Assembly (NCBI GenBank): GCA_016840165.1
Contig: JAEOSU010000097.1
Location: 1 to 60,631 of the forward strand
Source of the DNA: Promethearchaeota archaeon
GTDB lineage: Archaea; Asgardarchaeota; Lokiarchaeia; Sigyniarchaeales; SOKP01
DNA length: 60,631 nt
Direction of reading: 5' to 3'
Both the position numbers and the translations under genes were made by a program. The notes beneath the pieces are model-generated. The model was not told the DNA's origin, searched no databases, and saw only the letters and a program-made list of their open reading frames with translations. Position 1 is the stretch's first letter. Each line of letters begins with the position of its first letter. This document shows positions 16,068 to 25,349 of this stretch, one piece after another.

Positions 16068-17420
16068 ATGAGACATAGCTCTGCAAATAATACTTTTCGT
16101 CATTATCTATATTTTTTATTTGGACAGCAATTTAGCATATTAGGTTCATTAATCGTAGGTTTTTCAATAACATGGTGGATAACGATTGAGACTGGAAGTG
16201 CGATATATCTATCTATCTCCACATTCCTCATGTTCCTCCCGCAAATCATAATTACCCCTTTTGCGGGTGTCATTTCCGATAGGTGGAACAAAAAGCTAAT
16301 AATCGCTCTCTCCGATACAATGCAAGCAACATTGACTTTTCTTTTGTTTGTCCTTTTTCTCCTGAATTTTGAAAATATCTGGTTTGTACTTCTAATAAAC
16401 ACTTGTCGAGCGTCTTGTTCAGCTTTTCAATTACCAGCAGTACAATCACTTATCCCTGTTATGGTTCCTCAGGATAATTTGAGTAGAATAAATGGCATGA
16501 ATTTTTTATTTTCAGGTGTGATATTTAGTATTGGACCTATTATTGCAGCAACTCTTTTATCTTTTTATTCAATTCAAGACATCTTTTTAATAGACATTTT
16601 TTCGTTTTTATTAGCCATTTTTCCTCTAATCTTTATTAAAATTCCAACGATAGAAAAAAGTACAGATAAGTTTCTGAAAAAATCATTTATCAAGGATTTC
16701 AAAGACGGATTTAAAACAATAAAGTTGGTTCCTGGTTTAATTGCCTTGATTTGTTTTGCTATGATATGGAATTTCATATATCGACCATGGGCAGTATTGA
16801 TGCCCTATTTCATTAAATATATACATAATGGAAATGCATTGGATTTAGCATTCATCATGTTTTCAATCCAGTTAGCTAATATAGTTGGGGCTACAATCAT
16901 AACAATAAAAAAGAAATGGCATCATAAAATTAGGATTAATATTTTTGGAGCGATAATCGTATTTTTTTCTCAAATTCCTGCTATCTTAGCTCCACGTGGA
17001 AACTTCCTATTTATGATCTTTTTTCTTTTTTCAGGAACGATTTTAATTCCTATAACTGTATCTACCTATCTAGCAATAATCCAAGTAGTTGTCCCAAAAG
17101 AAAAAATAGGGCGGGTAATGTCAATAGACCATATGATATCAATGGCAATAGCTCCTATTGGTGCCCTAATTGCTGGGCCTTTAGCTGAGTTATGGGGTAT
17201 TGTCAACTTATTTCTAATCTGTGCTGCTTTGGGATTAATTTTTCCTATAGGAATAAGATTATTTACTAAAATTAGTCGATTAGAAATCATAGAAAGAGAA
17301 AAGATTGATCAAGAGAAAAACAAAAATGAGTTAAAAGGCAAAGAAGAATCTCAAAGAGAATATGAGGAGATATTAGATGAACAAAGGAAGCTAATTACAC
17401 CAATTGAATCATTAGAATGA
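16068..17420 (+). CDS. MFS exporter, DHA3 (MefA-like) type, paralog
   Basis: This 450-residue, twelve-helix transporter is a clear paralog of the one at 9026: same start (TFRHYLYFLFGQQFSILGS), same motif A (TPFAGVISDRWNKK), and the same VPxxxxGRVMSIDHMISMAIAPIGAL region near helix 11. It differs by a longer, very charged cytoplasmic C-tail (about residues 405-450, rich in Glu and Lys) that looks like a short coiled coil. A substrate/proton exporter role is inferred from the family. It stands alone and converges on the TrmB-like gene. Confidence 0.88.
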   Translation: MRHSSANNTFRHYLYFLFGQQFSILGSLIVGFSITWWITIETGSAIYLSISTFLMFLPQIIITPFAGVISDRWNKKLIIALSDTMQATLTFLLFVLFLLNFENIWFVLLINTCRASCSAFQLPAVQSLIPVMVPQDNLSRINGMNFLFSGVIFSIGPIIAATLLSFYSIQDIFLIDIFSFLLAIFPLIFIKIPTIEKSTDKFLKKSFIKDFKDGFKTIKLVPGLIALICFAMIWNFIYRPWAVLMPYFIKYIHNGNALDLAFIMFSIQLANIVGATIITIKKKWHHKIRINIFGAIIVFFSQIPAILAPRGNFLFMIFFLFSGTILIPITVSTYLAIIQVVVPKEKIGRVMSIDHMISMAIAPIGALIAGPLAELWGIVNLFLICAALGLIFPIGIRLFTKISRLEIIEREKIDQEKNKNELKGKEESQREYEEILDEQRKLITPIESLE

Positions 17421-17454
17421 CGAGAAATTTCAAAAAGAACAAATTATTAGGAAT

Positions 17455-19389
17455 TTAGATATGCAATTTTGATTGCCAAAATTTAATTTTTCTTACGGTA
17501 TCTGAAATTTCTGGCTGTGTAAGAGGACGGGGTTTAGTCTTAAGACTTGCAATAGTGATGCTCATTTGATTTAATACACTAGAATATCCTTTTTCATCAA
17601 TAATTTTATTTCTTAAAAGTTCTAGATCTGATGAAATTTGACTTCCCGTTTTTACATTTACTTCTTCAGTTATTTGCCGAAAAGATTCAGTTATTGAAAT
17701 ATCATCAGAAATTGTAGATTTTCTCTCTGAAGGGAGTGCTGATCTCTTTTCAGATGGTGTTGTGATTTGTTTTGGTTCGGGACGAGGTTTTTGAAGGAGT
17801 GGTTCAATTTCATTTACCATACTTGGTTTTAATGAAGATTTGAAGGTCGTTTGAGGCGTTTGGGAAATTTTTAAATCCGGTTTTGGGATTGCGGGAGCAG
17901 TTCTTCCAACTGAATAGACAATATCTTGATCACTAACCTTCTTACTTTGAATCCAAACGTCTTCAAGCACTGCTGCAAATAACTTCACATGCTCTTCGAG
18001 AATTGAGCCCATTCCTGCAATCTCAAATTCTTCCTCCATTTTTGAAACCACACATACTACAACTTCTTCAAAATCGCGATTAATGGCCCATAAATTCTCT
18101 CGAGAATATAACCGGATATCTATATTAGGATATTTTACAATCTGTTGTAATTTTACTTGATCTTCAGGGTTATCCCAATTGAAATTTGTAGAAATTCTGA
18201 TATTAATATGTTTTTTAAGGTTTGAGAGTGCTACGAGATCAACATCCTCGAGGCGAGGAGCGATTATATGAACTCTCATCTTTATTCTTGAGATTGACTC
18301 GTTTACTTGGGCTTTCATTCCTTCGATACTCCTCACAAACCAAACATCTTTAAATGTGAGCATTGAAGCCTTCTTCGAGCGTTCCCAGAACTCGCTCATT
18401 GTTTCTTCAGAAAGATTTAACTGGATTAAAATGTTTGTTATAATATCTTCCTCAAGGATTTTGTATATTTCTCGTTGGAATAAGTCTTTTAATTCTTCGA
18501 TTCCCTTATCCACATCCTCATATACAGTAGAGATACGAGTGTCTAAATCTTCCAACGTATCTTTTAGCCCAGATTCAATATCGGTAAAAGTACCACTTAA
18601 GTCTGTACTCATCTCTCCTGCTGCATCTGAGATTGTTGCTAATTGATTGGTTACTTGATCTAATGTGTTCTGAATGGTCGTAACAAATTTTTCTCGAAAG
18701 TAATCCGTTAAATCCAGAAATTGTTCAGAGATTATTTTCGAGACGATCTTTTCAGCCATATTTTTTAAGGCACCAATTCTAAACTGCTTCTCAAATTTAT
18801 CGGAGATCTCTGCTTTAATTTTTTCTAACCGTGTTTCTACAATACTGAATTCTTTAATGATTTCTTCAGGAACGATTTCTCTTAAATTTAGAATGAAAGC
18901 TCGAATCTCCTGGAATCTTTTAACACTTTCGAGCTCCTTTTCGACCCGACTGAATTGAGATTTAAGTTGTGCAGGTAAATTTTGTTTCATCATCTGGATA
19001 TAATTTCGATATTCGTTTAACTTTCCCAGTTTGGCAGAATGTTCTTCGATCTCTTTAAATTTCAAATCTAGTACCTTTGGAGTCGATTCCTGAATATTTT
19101 TTACGATTCCTTTGAATTGAGCTATTTGATTTAACAAGGCGGAGTAAGGGGGAAGAGCTACATAAAATGGAGTCTTACCAGGAACCTCTCGAATCAAACC
19201 TTTTTCTAGCAAGTTCTTTGCTATTTGTGAGGCTTTTAATTCATCCACATTAATCAATAACGCAATTTCTCCAATCATTACTGGACCTCTGCCCGTGAGA
19301 TGGAAATAAGTATCAATTTCCTCTTGGGAAAGTCCAATCAGCTCTAAGACTTGCTTGGTTGACTTAAACTCTTCCTCATTTTGAGACAT
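17455..19389 (-). CDS. TrmB-like HTH protein with long coiled coil and PLD-like domain
   Basis: Residues 10-80 are a TrmB-type winged helix (VLELIGLSQEEIDTYFHLTG, then KTPFYVALPP in the wing). A long helical coiled-coil region follows (about 85-330). Residues 340-490 resemble the C-terminal domain of TrmB regulators, a phospholipase-D-like fold, with RVHIIAPRLEDVD and an aromatic strand VWFVRS; no HKD catalytic motif is seen. The last 150 residues include a Pro/Ser/Lys-rich linker and a short helical end. Classical TrmB proteins are about 350 residues, so the coiled coil is an insertion. It is the last gene of a four-gene operon with two surface proteins and a longin-like protein. It may sense a signal passed from the envelope. 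Confidence 0.75.
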   Translation of the reverse strand: MSQNEEEFKSTKQVLELIGLSQEEIDTYFHLTGRGPVMIGEIALLINVDELKASQIAKNLLEKGLIREVPGKTPFYVALPPYSALLNQIAQFKGIVKNIQESTPKVLDLKFKEIEEHSAKLGKLNEYRNYIQMMKQNLPAQLKSQFSRVEKELESVKRFQEIRAFILNLREIVPEEIIKEFSIVETRLEKIKAEISDKFEKQFRIGALKNMAEKIVSKIISEQFLDLTDYFREKFVTTIQNTLDQVTNQLATISDAAGEMSTDLSGTFTDIESGLKDTLEDLDTRISTVYEDVDKGIEELKDLFQREIYKILEEDIITNILIQLNLSEETMSEFWERSKKASMLTFKDVWFVRSIEGMKAQVNESISRIKMRVHIIAPRLEDVDLVALSNLKKHINIRISTNFNWDNPEDQVKLQQIVKYPNIDIRLYSRENLWAINRDFEEVVVCVVSKMEEEFEIAGMGSILEEHVKLFAAVLEDVWIQSKKVSDQDIVYSVGRTAPAIPKPDLKISQTPQTTFKSSLKPSMVNEIEPLLQKPRPEPKQITTPSEKRSALPSERKSTISDDISITESFRQITEEVNVKTGSQISSDLELLRNKIIDEKGYSSVLNQMSITIASLKTKPRPLTQPEISDTVRKIKFWQSKLHI

Positions 19390-19412
19390 TTTAATATCAT
19401 CTACAAAAATAA

Positions 19413-20540
19413 TTATTTTTTATAAAATTGCTCTAACAATTCTAAATATTTAATCGCAGTTTTTCGCTTTAATTTCTTCTCAGCCGTTTTTTGCCTAATC
19501 TTTTCTATCATGTACTCTGGATAAAAAGTTTGAGCAGTCGGGTCGGTGAGAAGAAATATCCATTCAATTCCTTTTTGATCTTTAATAATCGTAAGAATAT
19601 TATCTTTCTCAAGTACGCTTAACATTTCTTTAATTTCATCAAATGTCTCTCCGGGGCTCTTAGGAATCTTATTAATGGGATATGCTTTTTCTCTGAAGAG
19701 CGTAATGAAATCATATTTATCGGGATTAATCATATTATATGCTATTTTAAGGTTATCCTCATATGTAGGAGTATACTTTGAAAAATAGGCATTTACCTGC
19801 TCAAGATACCTAGTAGCCAAATATGGAGTTGGTAAATTGCTATTTGCATCACCAATAAGTTTTACCGCAGGAACTCTCATAATGGTGAAATCGGAAATAA
19901 GAAATAAGCTTATATCAGAATCACCCTCAATCCAATCTTGTTTAATTAAATCAGTTTTTACAAACGGATCTAAGGTTATTTCAAGATTATATATAGATTT
20001 TGCTAATTTTTCTTCTAAAATATTTCGCAAATCATTTCGCGAGTAGGCACTTTCTCTCAGTACTTCAAGAATGGCCCTTCCTTTTTCACTGGTAAAGATC
20101 TGAGCCATCCTTTGCTCTTTACTCAAATTCTTTAGTCGTTCTAAAAGAAAGAGAGAATTTTTAATATAATCCTTTAACTCTTCAGTAATATCATAACTTC
20201 TTGACGGTTCATTAGTAATTGCATTTAGATAAGTTAGAATGTTAGAGTTAATTTCTGATATCACCATCTCTCCGAAAATTTCGGGATCTTCATCTAAATC
20301 AAGCATTAAATTGATCATAAATGGAATAGTGGCGTCCATCCCTGTGAAATAACTAGCAACATTGGAGTGTGCTTTCTCTAATCGAACTAAAACATTTCCA
20401 GCTTCAGCAGCTCCAGTAATATGTGCATAAAAAATTCTCATCATATCATCCAAATCTACTTCTAAAGTTTCAGGATAACTGAGTTGAAGTGCTAACCCTT
20501 GATCTTCCGTCCATTTGGTAATAACATATCCTTTAGTCAT
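19413..20540 (-). CDS. Longin-like N-domain plus winged-helix-like protein, 375 aa
   Basis: The first 110 residues (MTKGYVITKWTEDQGL, then LQLSYPETLEVDLDDMMRIF and SYFTGMDATIPFMINLMLD) have the strand and helix order of a longin/profilin-like domain, as found in vesicle-trafficking and Rag-associated proteins of eukaryotes and in Asgard archaea. The rest is helical with at least one winged-helix-like segment (about 290-350, KSPGETFDEIKEMLSVLEKD). It is the third gene of the operon, 19 bases after the surface protein gene and 23 before the TrmB-like gene. GAGGT upstream is its ribosome site. The longin call is from pattern only and is moderately sure. Confidence 0.6.
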   Translation of the reverse strand: MTKGYVITKWTEDQGLALQLSYPETLEVDLDDMMRIFYAHITGAAEAGNVLVRLEKAHSNVASYFTGMDATIPFMINLMLDLDEDPEIFGEMVISEINSNILTYLNAITNEPSRSYDITEELKDYIKNSLFLLERLKNLSKEQRMAQIFTSEKGRAILEVLRESAYSRNDLRNILEEKLAKSIYNLEITLDPFVKTDLIKQDWIEGDSDISLFLISDFTIMRVPAVKLIGDANSNLPTPYLATRYLEQVNAYFSKYTPTYEDNLKIAYNMINPDKYDFITLFREKAYPINKIPKSPGETFDEIKEMLSVLEKDNILTIIKDQKGIEWIFLLTDPTAQTFYPEYMIEKIRQKTAEKKLKRKTAIKYLELLEQFYKK

Positions 20541-20559
20541 TTATTAATCAAACCTCTAT

Positions 20560-22173
20560 TTATTTTAACTTCTTATTTTCTAAATCTATAATTTGCTTAC
20601 TATTTTCAAAATTGAGATTAATTAATTTTTCACGAGACGTAATAGTGAAAGGTTTCAATTTCTTTTCTTTTCTAATCTTCTTTCTCAATTTTCTTACTTT
20701 TCTGATCATCGGTGGATATTTAAAATGAAATTGATATAAACTAAATATTCCTATAAGACCTACTAGTGAAGCAGTTAATATGTAAACTAGCCAAATCCAT
20801 TCTTCCCCTTCCGTTATAGGGGCATCTGGTTCTATAATAATATAAGATAGAATAAGGGAAACATCATCAATAGAAATTTCTCTTGTATTATTTAAAGCGA
20901 AGTTATCGGCCATATATACTTGTAAAGAAAGATTTACATCATCAGTAATTAAATTTGTAATATCAAAACCTCCCACTTTTGCTTCTTGAAATGAATTTGT
21001 TGCTGAACTCAATTTTATTGTTTCTGAATGTTTATTTTCATTAATTAAAATCTGAATTTCTGAATTTGGTGAGGTCTCTGGCCACGTCTGATTAATTTTA
21101 TATCTAAAGTTAAGTCTTGCATCAGCTACTATAACAGAATAATTACTAATATCGCTAATTCTTTTACATATTTGATTCCAGGCCACACTAGACCTCTGAT
21201 TTATTTTTTTCTCATAATTGAATGTTAAATTACAGTTTTTTATTAATAACGAATAATAAGTATCCCTATCTGCTTGACCATAGTTATCTTCACAATCAAT
21301 ATCAATTCCTAAAATTACTGTAAAATTTTGATAATCATATTCAAAAACTCTATTCATAAAATAATTTAAAACATCTTCTGATACTGTTGTCATATAAGTA
21401 TCATTTAAGTTATTAATAGAGCCATAGTTAATATTCGCGTCCAATGAACCATTTCCTAGGTAAATTGGCTCATAATAAGCTGCTTCATAGCGTATTTTAT
21501 CCTCTAAATTTGTAAGCTGAACATAAAATTTAGTGTGATCATTCTCTGCACGTGTAGGATTTGTTCCAGTCAGGGTATCATTTGGCGTTTCTACATTATA
21601 ATTAGCGCTTCCGTTTATGATTGCGACTAGGTCAGATGAAGTAATAATATAATCATTCATATCATAAGGCATTTGAATTTTTCTTTTCCAAAGAACACTT
21701 GGGCGATTTCGAGTTTGATTACCTGGAACTCCATATAAATTATTCCCAGAACCCTCCCAGTATTCATGGGATGCATTACATCCATACTCACTTATTTCAA
21801 ATAAATCGGGATAAATAGATTCTTCAGCTTTTTTCAAGGGTGCCCAATCACTATTTTGAGGCGTTCCATTAACCTCCGAGAAATATTTATTTTCTCCATA
21901 GACTAAAAATTTTCCTTCTTGTCCAATAATAGCCGCACTAAGATCGGCAGGATCTCCCAAACTCCCTATATTGTAGAACCATGAATCGGCAGTTGTAAAA
22001 TTGTTATTTGCAACCCATTCTTCTTCAAAGAACTCTTCTGAAGCGGTTCTAATTTTCACATGGTTAGAAAACTCTACATTGGAATTGGGGTATTCAAAAT
22101 TTATAAAAGGTATGAGAATGAAACTAAAAATGAATAATATTAACAGATATTGCTTTATCTTTTTTGAAATCAT
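20560..22173 (-). CDS. Surface protein with C-terminal membrane anchor, 537 aa
   Basis: An N-terminal signal or membrane helix (about residues 8-26) leads into a large extracellular part rich in Asn, Ser, Thr and Tyr with many possible N-glycosylation sites (NGT, NST-like). A membrane helix at about 459-482 follows, and then a strongly basic cytosolic tail (RKVRKLRKKIRKEKK). The extracellular part looks like beta-sandwich domains with paired repeats of the WPxTSPNSEIQILIN type. It overlaps the previous gene by four bases (ATGA) and is its paralog. The strand has a GGGGGCT site before the ATG. It is likely an Asgard-lineage cell-surface receptor or adhesin. Confidence 0.75.
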   Translation of the reverse strand: MISKKIKQYLLILFIFSFILIPFINFEYPNSNVEFSNHVKIRTASEEFFEEEWVANNNFTTADSWFYNIGSLGDPADLSAAIIGQEGKFLVYGENKYFSEVNGTPQNSDWAPLKKAEESIYPDLFEISEYGCNASHEYWEGSGNNLYGVPGNQTRNRPSVLWKRKIQMPYDMNDYIITSSDLVAIINGSANYNVETPNDTLTGTNPTRAENDHTKFYVQLTNLEDKIRYEAAYYEPIYLGNGSLDANINYGSINNLNDTYMTTVSEDVLNYFMNRVFEYDYQNFTVILGIDIDCEDNYGQADRDTYYSLLIKNCNLTFNYEKKINQRSSVAWNQICKRISDISNYSVIVADARLNFRYKINQTWPETSPNSEIQILINENKHSETIKLSSATNSFQEAKVGGFDITNLITDDVNLSLQVYMADNFALNNTREISIDDVSLILSYIIIEPDAPITEGEEWIWLVYILTASLVGLIGIFSLYQFHFKYPPMIRKVRKLRKKIRKEKKLKPFTITSREKLINLNFENSKQIIDLENKKLK

Positions 22174-23804
22174 TTATAGCCCCCACTCATTTTATTTGAA
22201 TTAAATTTATTAGCTTTACCATCAATAATCTCTAATTTCGCACTTTTTATATGATCCAAGTACGTATTTTCAATAATCTCTTGACGTTCTTTTAATGAAA
22301 TTGGTTTTACCTTTTTCCCTTTCCGAACCTTCTTTCTTAACTTCCGAACCTTTCTTACTAGAGCAGGATATTTAAAATGTGTTTGATATAATGTAAAAGC
22401 GGTAATAAGTCCTGCAACTCCTATCAATAGAGTATATATGAGCCAAGTATAATCTACTCTTTCTATTATTGGATTAGGTTCAAAAATCGTGTAAGAAACT
22501 ATTAATGAAACATTATCTATTGAAATTGTAATATTATCTGCTAGTCTAAATTCATCAGCTAAATACAATTCAAGTGAAACATTAACATCATCAGTAATTA
22601 AATCAGATACATCTAATCCTCCTATTCTAGCTTGTTGATAAGAACTACTTGCTGAATCTAATCCAATTTGTTCTGGAATCCTATTATTGTTAATTATTAT
22701 TCCTAATTTTGAGTTAGGAGATGAATTTGACGGCCAGTCTTGGTCAATCTTATAATAAAAATTTAAAATAGCGCTATTCACTTCAACTGGATGCTCACTG
22801 ATGTCACTAATTTTATTACCTGCTTGACTCCAAGAGACTGTTGTAAATTGATCAACAATTTTCTCATAGCTAAAAGAAAGATTACATGATTTAATACGTA
22901 AAGAATACCAAGTATCAATTTCAAGGCCACCATAATTATCTTCACAATAAATATCTACTCCTAAGGTTAAAGTAAAATTACGATGGTCTCGACTTAAAAC
23001 ACGACTTAAGAAAAAAGCTAAATCATCATCTTCAAGTGGAGTCATTTGGGTATCAGTTACATTATTTTGACCTCCTCGTCCTGTCCTGCCCCAATTACCA
23101 ATTCCCAAATCTATTGTTTGATTATAAGCAAGTTCATAATTTTCAATATCTTCTAAATCTGACACTAATACGAAAAAACGGGCATGGTCATATTCTGCAG
23201 CGTAGGCACCACCGGGATCCGATAATGTATCATTTGGGGTTTCTAAGTTAATATCTGCCGTTGCGTTAAAGATAGCTGATAGATCTGTAGTAGTTATTAT
23301 ATAGTCGTTCATATCAACTGGCATAGTTATATTTCTTTTCCAATGAATGATAGGATTATTTCGACTTTGATCAACGCTTTCAGAATATTCATTATCTGCC
23401 CAAAAACCATATTCATCAAGACCAGTATTATCGGGAAGAACAGATAAAGTAGATTCTTTCATAGCGAACCATTTCTGGGCAGTTGAGTTGGTGGGAATAC
23501 CTGATACATTATTAAAAATCCTGTTTTCTCCCACAACAATAAAATTGGCTTCTCCTCCTTTAATATTAGCATCTACATCAGATTTGTCCCCTGATTTGCT
23601 TGAAATCCATAATTCCTGAGAATCAAAATATGAATTATTTAACCATTCTTTTGTGTCTTTAACCTCATCTGAAAGATGAATCCCTTCATTTGTTTCGAGA
23701 TTATAGGTGCCAATATTGAGATTCATCAATAATGTTTGAAAAAGAAATGGAAATATCAACAATAATAATAAAATTGCTTTTAATTCTACTTTTTTAAGTT
23801 TCAT
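22170..23804 (-). CDS. Surface protein with C-terminal membrane anchor, 544 aa, paralog
   Basis: This is the first gene of the four-gene operon and a paralog of the 537-residue protein along its whole length: both have an N-terminal hydrophobic helix, MPxDMNDYIITTTDL near residue 180, SWSQAGNKISDIS-like segments, a membrane helix (about 453-475) and then HFKYPALVRKVRKLRKKVRK in the cytosol. The conserved basic juxtamembrane tail suggests that it contacts a cytosolic partner or the membrane surface. The pair may form a heterodimer. No enzyme motif is seen. Confidence 0.75.
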   Translation of the reverse strand: MKLKKVELKAILLLLLIFPFLFQTLLMNLNIGTYNLETNEGIHLSDEVKDTKEWLNNSYFDSQELWISSKSGDKSDVDANIKGGEANFIVVGENRIFNNVSGIPTNSTAQKWFAMKESTLSVLPDNTGLDEYGFWADNEYSESVDQSRNNPIIHWKRNITMPVDMNDYIITTTDLSAIFNATADINLETPNDTLSDPGGAYAAEYDHARFFVLVSDLEDIENYELAYNQTIDLGIGNWGRTGRGGQNNVTDTQMTPLEDDDLAFFLSRVLSRDHRNFTLTLGVDIYCEDNYGGLEIDTWYSLRIKSCNLSFSYEKIVDQFTTVSWSQAGNKISDISEHPVEVNSAILNFYYKIDQDWPSNSSPNSKLGIIINNNRIPEQIGLDSASSSYQQARIGGLDVSDLITDDVNVSLELYLADEFRLADNITISIDNVSLIVSYTIFEPNPIIERVDYTWLIYTLLIGVAGLITAFTLYQTHFKYPALVRKVRKLRKKVRKGKKVKPISLKERQEIIENTYLDHIKSAKLEIIDGKANKFNSNKMSGGYK

Positions 23805-23954
23805 GATAACTATTCTATATTTTAATAAAATTAATTTAAACGATTAGAATTCTATTCGACTTTCCACAAAAGCTTGTCATTACATATTATAGATAAATAG
23901 TATAAGTATGGAATATAAAAATCTTCACACTTTGGGTGATATCAATATATCACT

Positions 23955-24758
23955 TTATAATGGTGCTTTTACAAAACCACCATCGACTTGTATAGTAGTG
24001 CCTGTTATATATGATGCTTTCTCGGAGGCTAAAAAAAGGACTAGATTTGCTAATTCTTCGGGCTTGCCTAATCTGCCCAATGGGATTTGTTCAGTCCAGT
24101 TTCTCAAAACTTCTTCTTCATTTTTGTCAGTAGCATGAACAGTAGAAGCAATTAACTCTTTCATTCTATCGGTAAGAGTCGGACCGGGGCAAACCACGTT
24201 TACAAGAATATTATCTTTCGCATATTCATTAGCTAAAGTTTTCGCGAATCCGACAACTCCTAAACGTGTAGTATTTGAGAGGACTAAGTTATCTAATGGC
24301 TGTTTTACCGATACTGAGGTAATAGCAATGATTCTACCAAATTTCTGCTTCTGCATAAAAGGTATAATATTATAAGCAATCCTAATAAAAGAGAGCAAAT
24401 TTAAGTCGATTGAGTTGTTCCAATCTTGTTTAGAGATTTTTTCTATAGGTGCTGAAGGAGGTCCTCCCGCATTGTGTACCAAGATATCTATTCTTCCAAA
24501 TTGTTGAATAGTTTTTCCAACCAAATCTAAAATTTGATCTTCGAAGCGTAAATCTGCGACAATAGGTAGGATTATATTTGAATCAGAAGAAGATCCGTGT
24601 TTTTCGATAAGTTTTTTAGCTTGTATTAAATTCTCTTGCGATCGACTACAGATTATCACATTTGCCCCTTCACGATAAAATCCTTTGGCACAAGCCATCC
24701 CAAGCCCTTTACTTGCAGCTAAAACTAGGGCAACCTTGTCTTTTAATCCTAAATTCAT
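23955..24758 (-). CDS. SDR-family oxidoreductase, atypical active site
   Basis: The 267-residue protein has the Rossmann SDR layout: the cofactor loop AASKGLGMACA near residue 14, LVHNAGGPP near residue 90, and PGPTLTDRM and a C-terminal ITGTTIQVDGGF. The catalytic Tyr-x3-Lys is replaced: after the Ser of ITSVSVKQPLDN the chain reads VLSNTTRLGVVGFAKTLA, so Asn/Arg stand where Tyr and Lys should be. This variant is known in a FabG-like subfamily whose reactions are poorly defined. The gene lies 40 bases after the Cys-rich microprotein on the same strand. Reductase activity on a 3-oxo substrate is only a family guess. Confidence 0.85.
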   Translation of the reverse strand: MNLGLKDKVALVLAASKGLGMACAKGFYREGANVIICSRSQENLIQAKKLIEKHGSSSDSNIILPIVADLRFEDQILDLVGKTIQQFGRIDILVHNAGGPPSAPIEKISKQDWNNSIDLNLLSFIRIAYNIIPFMQKQKFGRIIAITSVSVKQPLDNLVLSNTTRLGVVGFAKTLANEYAKDNILVNVVCPGPTLTDRMKELIASTVHATDKNEEEVLRNWTEQIPLGRLGKPEELANLVLFLASEKASYITGTTIQVDGGFVKAPL

Positions 24759-24798
24759 ACTTAATGAAATTGGTTCTTACTATTAAAATCACTCGAAA

Positions 24799-24963
24799 TT
24801 AAGAACTGAACTTCTTAAAATCACTACATTTTAAAAAAAAATGGTTGCATCGCTCGCAATTTTGAGCTTTTGAACATTTTGATGCATGAATGCATTGAAT
24901 AGTCACAGAAGCAGAAAGTTTTACCATTACTCTATGTAATCTCTTCTCAACTTCGTGGCGCAT
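24799..24963 (-). CDS. Cys-rich microprotein, 54 aa
   Basis: From the ATG at 24961-24963 the frame encodes a basic N-terminal helix (MRHEVEKRLHRVMVKL) and then five cysteines at residues 24, 30, 36, 39 and 46, spaced Cys-x5-Cys-x5-Cys-x2-Cys-x6-Cys. A purine-rich GAGAGAG precedes the start. The gene lies 42 bases after the gene at 25006 and 40 before the SDR gene on the same strand, so it belongs to their operon. Metal or Fe-S binding is plausible but unproven. It resembles the microprotein at 15635 in size and in its Cys-rich second half. Confidence 0.65.
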   Translation of the reverse strand: MRHEVEKRLHRVMVKLSASVTIQCIHASKCSKAQNCERCNHFFLKCSDFKKFSS

Positions 24964-25005
24964 GATTCTCTCTCTTTTTTATCTCTTTGCAAAAATCTCT
25001 AAGAT

Positions 25006-25296
25006 TTATTCAATGATAAAATGTGGTTTGTGCTTATCTCTTAACCCTTTTATTTTCAAAAGCAAATCAATCTCTGATATCAACCAACATAAAATTTCGT
25101 ATGCTGGTTGCGTTTGATATATCTTTATAGCTCTGTCCTTAATTGAATTTTGATCCGCTTTTTGAAAGTTATTTTGAAGGTATAGTTGCCTATCTGCGAG
25201 CATCCAACATAAATCATCATATGAATTTCCCTTTTCCGCAAGATAATAAGCTGCAACACTTATATCTTGCTTGATATCATCATTATAATTAAACAT
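25006..25296 (-). CDS. Small helical protein with two similar halves, 96 aa
   Basis: Two helical segments look alike: AAYYLAEKGNSYDDLCWMLAD (near residue 15) and a second with PAYEILCWLISEIDLLL (near residue 67). The first resembles the short DUF2934-type helical motif found in small bacterial proteins. There is no signal peptide or membrane segment. It lies between the acyl-CoA synthetase gene and the Cys-rich microprotein on the same strand. Function unknown. Confidence 0.6.
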   Translation of the reverse strand: MFNYNDDIKQDISVAAYYLAEKGNSYDDLCWMLADRQLYLQNNFQKADQNSIKDRAIKIYQTQPAYEILCWLISEIDLLLKIKGLRDKHKPHFIIE

Positions 25297-25349
25297 ACAA
25301 ATCTCAAAAGTGATATAGATATGTTTTGTAAAAAATGTAATTATTCCAC

